The notes under the pieces: model-generated
What the model was told of the DNA's origin: nothing
What the model saw: the letters and a program-made list of their open reading frames with translations, nothing else
The model's database searches: none
From: Clostridiales bacterium
GTDB taxonomy: Bacteria > Bacillota > Clostridia > Oscillospirales > Acutalibacteraceae
Reading direction: 5' to 3'
Length of the DNA: 5,738 bases
Assembly (NCBI GenBank): GCA_012728445.1
Contig: JAAYFA010000206.1
Span: forward strand, 1 to 5,738
Made by a program: the position numbers and the translations under genes
Shown: positions 4,940 through 5,738 of the stretch, piece after piece
How the letters are laid out: every line of letters begins with the position of its first letter
How positions within the stretch are numbered: position 1 is the first letter of the stretch

Positions 4940-5738
4940 TCATCCTTCGCCTTGCATCACAGCAAAGGCACATCGTATGCCATCTACGCTTGCCGACACA
5001 ATACCACCGGCGTAACCCGCACCTTCACCGCAGGGGTATAATCCGCGGGCTTCTTCCGCTTGGTAAAACTCATCCCGTAAAATACGAACGGGGGAAGAAC
5101 TGCGCGTTTCCGGTGCCGTCAAAACAGCTTCGGGCATAGCAAAACCGACAAGTTGCCTGTTCATCGCCCTTAAAGCCTGCGCCATGTTGTCCGTAACATT
5201 TTTTGGTAAGATTTTGCGCATGTCGCTCATTGTAACCCCCGAAGGGCAGCTCGGTTTAACAGCACCAAGCTTGCGTGAAGGGGTATCATTCAAAAAATCA
5301 CCCACAAGTTGCGCAGGCGCAGAGTAGTCGGAACCGCCCAGGACAAAGGCTTTTTGTTCAATTTCGCGCTGCAAGTATATGCCGGCAAGCGGGTGCTCGC
5401 TCCCAAAATCTTGCGTGTCAATGCCCACGAGCAGGGCGGAGTTGGAGTTGCTGCCGTTCCTTGCATAGGCGCTCATCCCGTTGACAACCAGCCCGCCTTT
5501 TTCGGACGAAGCGGTGACAACCGTGCCGCCCGGGCACATGCAAAAGGTATAGGCCCCTCTGCCGTGCAAAGGGTGGCAGGAAAGTTTGTACTCTGCTGCG
5601 CCTAAAGCGGGGTTACCGGCAAAGCGACCATACTGGGCTTTGTCAATCATTTCACGCGGGTGTTCAATTCTGGCACCGACGGAAAACGGTTTTTGGATGA
5701 TTTTTATGCCCAGCGCATACAGCATTTCAACCGTATCC
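4940..5738 (-). CDS. COG2509-type FAD-dependent dehydrogenase, C-terminal part
   Basis: This is the last 265 codons of a flavoprotein of about 530-550 residues in the uncharacterised FAD-dependent dehydrogenase family (COG2509); the frame is open to the right edge, so ATG 5725 is internal. Recognisable family blocks in order are VGARIEHPREMIDKAQYG, GRGAYTFCMCPGG (fragment residues 59-71, with a CxC pair), VVNGMSAYARNGSNSNSALL, PLAGIYLQREIEQKAF, ETRSSSPVRILRDE (210-223) and GLYPCGEGAGYAGGIVSASVDG (232-253). The GEGAGYAGG segment is the C-terminal FAD-contacting loop. The N-terminal GxGxxG dinucleotide fold should lie just outside the window. The enzyme is probably cytoplasmic. Its substrate is not established for the family; a redox reaction with FAD is inferred from the motifs. 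It is the first visible gene of an operon with the metallopeptidase. Confidence 0.9.
   Translation of the reverse strand, partial: DTVEMLYALGIKIIQKPFSVGARIEHPREMIDKAQYGRFAGNPALGAAEYKLSCHPLHGRGAYTFCMCPGGTVVTASSEKGGLVVNGMSAYARNGSNSNSALLVGIDTQDFGSEHPLAGIYLQREIEQKAFVLGGSDYSAPAQLVGDFLNDTPSRKLGAVKPSCPSGVTMSDMRKILPKNVTDNMAQALRAMNRQLVGFAMPEAVLTAPETRSSSPVRILRDEFYQAEEARGLYPCGEGAGYAGGIVSASVDGIRCAFAVMQGEG
4943..4947 (-). promoter_or_regulatory. Ribosome binding site of the metallopeptidase inside the dehydrogenase 3' end
   Basis: AAGGA (minus strand) lies 7 nt before ATG 4935 and within the last codons of the dehydrogenase, whose TGA (4940-4942) falls in the spacer. Ribosomes finishing the dehydrogenase end on this site, an arrangement typical of translational coupling. 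Confidence 0.65.

Noticed and set aside
1..5738. CRISPR array, tRNA, rRNA, insertion sequence, toxin-antitoxin or phage-defence genes
   Set aside because: No repeat-spacer pattern, cloverleaf, transposase motif, terminal inverted repeats or defence-protein motifs were seen on either strand.

Overview
The window holds five genes, all on the minus strand. They read right to left as: C-terminal half of a COG2509-type FAD-dependent dehydrogenase (cut by the right edge), a small HExxH zinc metallopeptidase, a 651-residue secreted alpha/beta hydrolase (hydrolase A), a polytopic membrane protein of unknown family, and the N-terminal 258 residues of a second secreted hydrolase (hydrolase B, cut by the left edge). 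The organism looks like a Gram-positive clostridial bacterium (Firmicutes, Oscillospiraceae/Lachnospiraceae-like). The reasons are purine-rich Shine-Dalgarno sites, sigma-A-type promoters with extended -10 elements, Gram-positive-style signal peptides, and the clostridial flavour of the dehydrogenase/metallopeptidase pair. No 16S or other taxonomic marker is present, so this is an inference.

Layout. 4940-5738 and 4561-4935 form one operon: the metallopeptidase start lies 4 nt after the dehydrogenase stop, and its ribosome binding site lies inside the dehydrogenase 3' end. At 4396-4560 there is a near-consensus promoter (TTGCAA-16-TATAAT with TGn) and a leader of about 108 nt for hydrolase A (2440-4395). 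Hydrolase A ends in a clear intrinsic terminator at 2391-2425. The membrane protein (882-2321) then starts from its own extended -10 promoter, with a GTG start chosen by a strong AAGGGGG site. Hydrolase B (1-775) has its own strong promoter (TTGAAA-17-TAGAAT with TGn), placed just after the membrane protein stop.

How the genes may work together. The two hydrolases are clear paralogs: same signal-peptide layout, a shared NPxIVVPGI...SDVAL motif, and a shared LDxFxQLVKxQTG..KVN segment leading into the nucleophile elbow. They flank a multi-pass membrane protein. This suggests a locus for an exported, perhaps lipid- or ester-directed activity outside the membrane, with the membrane protein as partner, transporter or acyl-transfer component. 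That link rests on gene order only. The dehydrogenase and metallopeptidase look like unrelated cytoplasmic housekeeping genes. I see no RNA gene, CRISPR array, insertion sequence or phage element, and no intergenic gap longer than about 165 nt.
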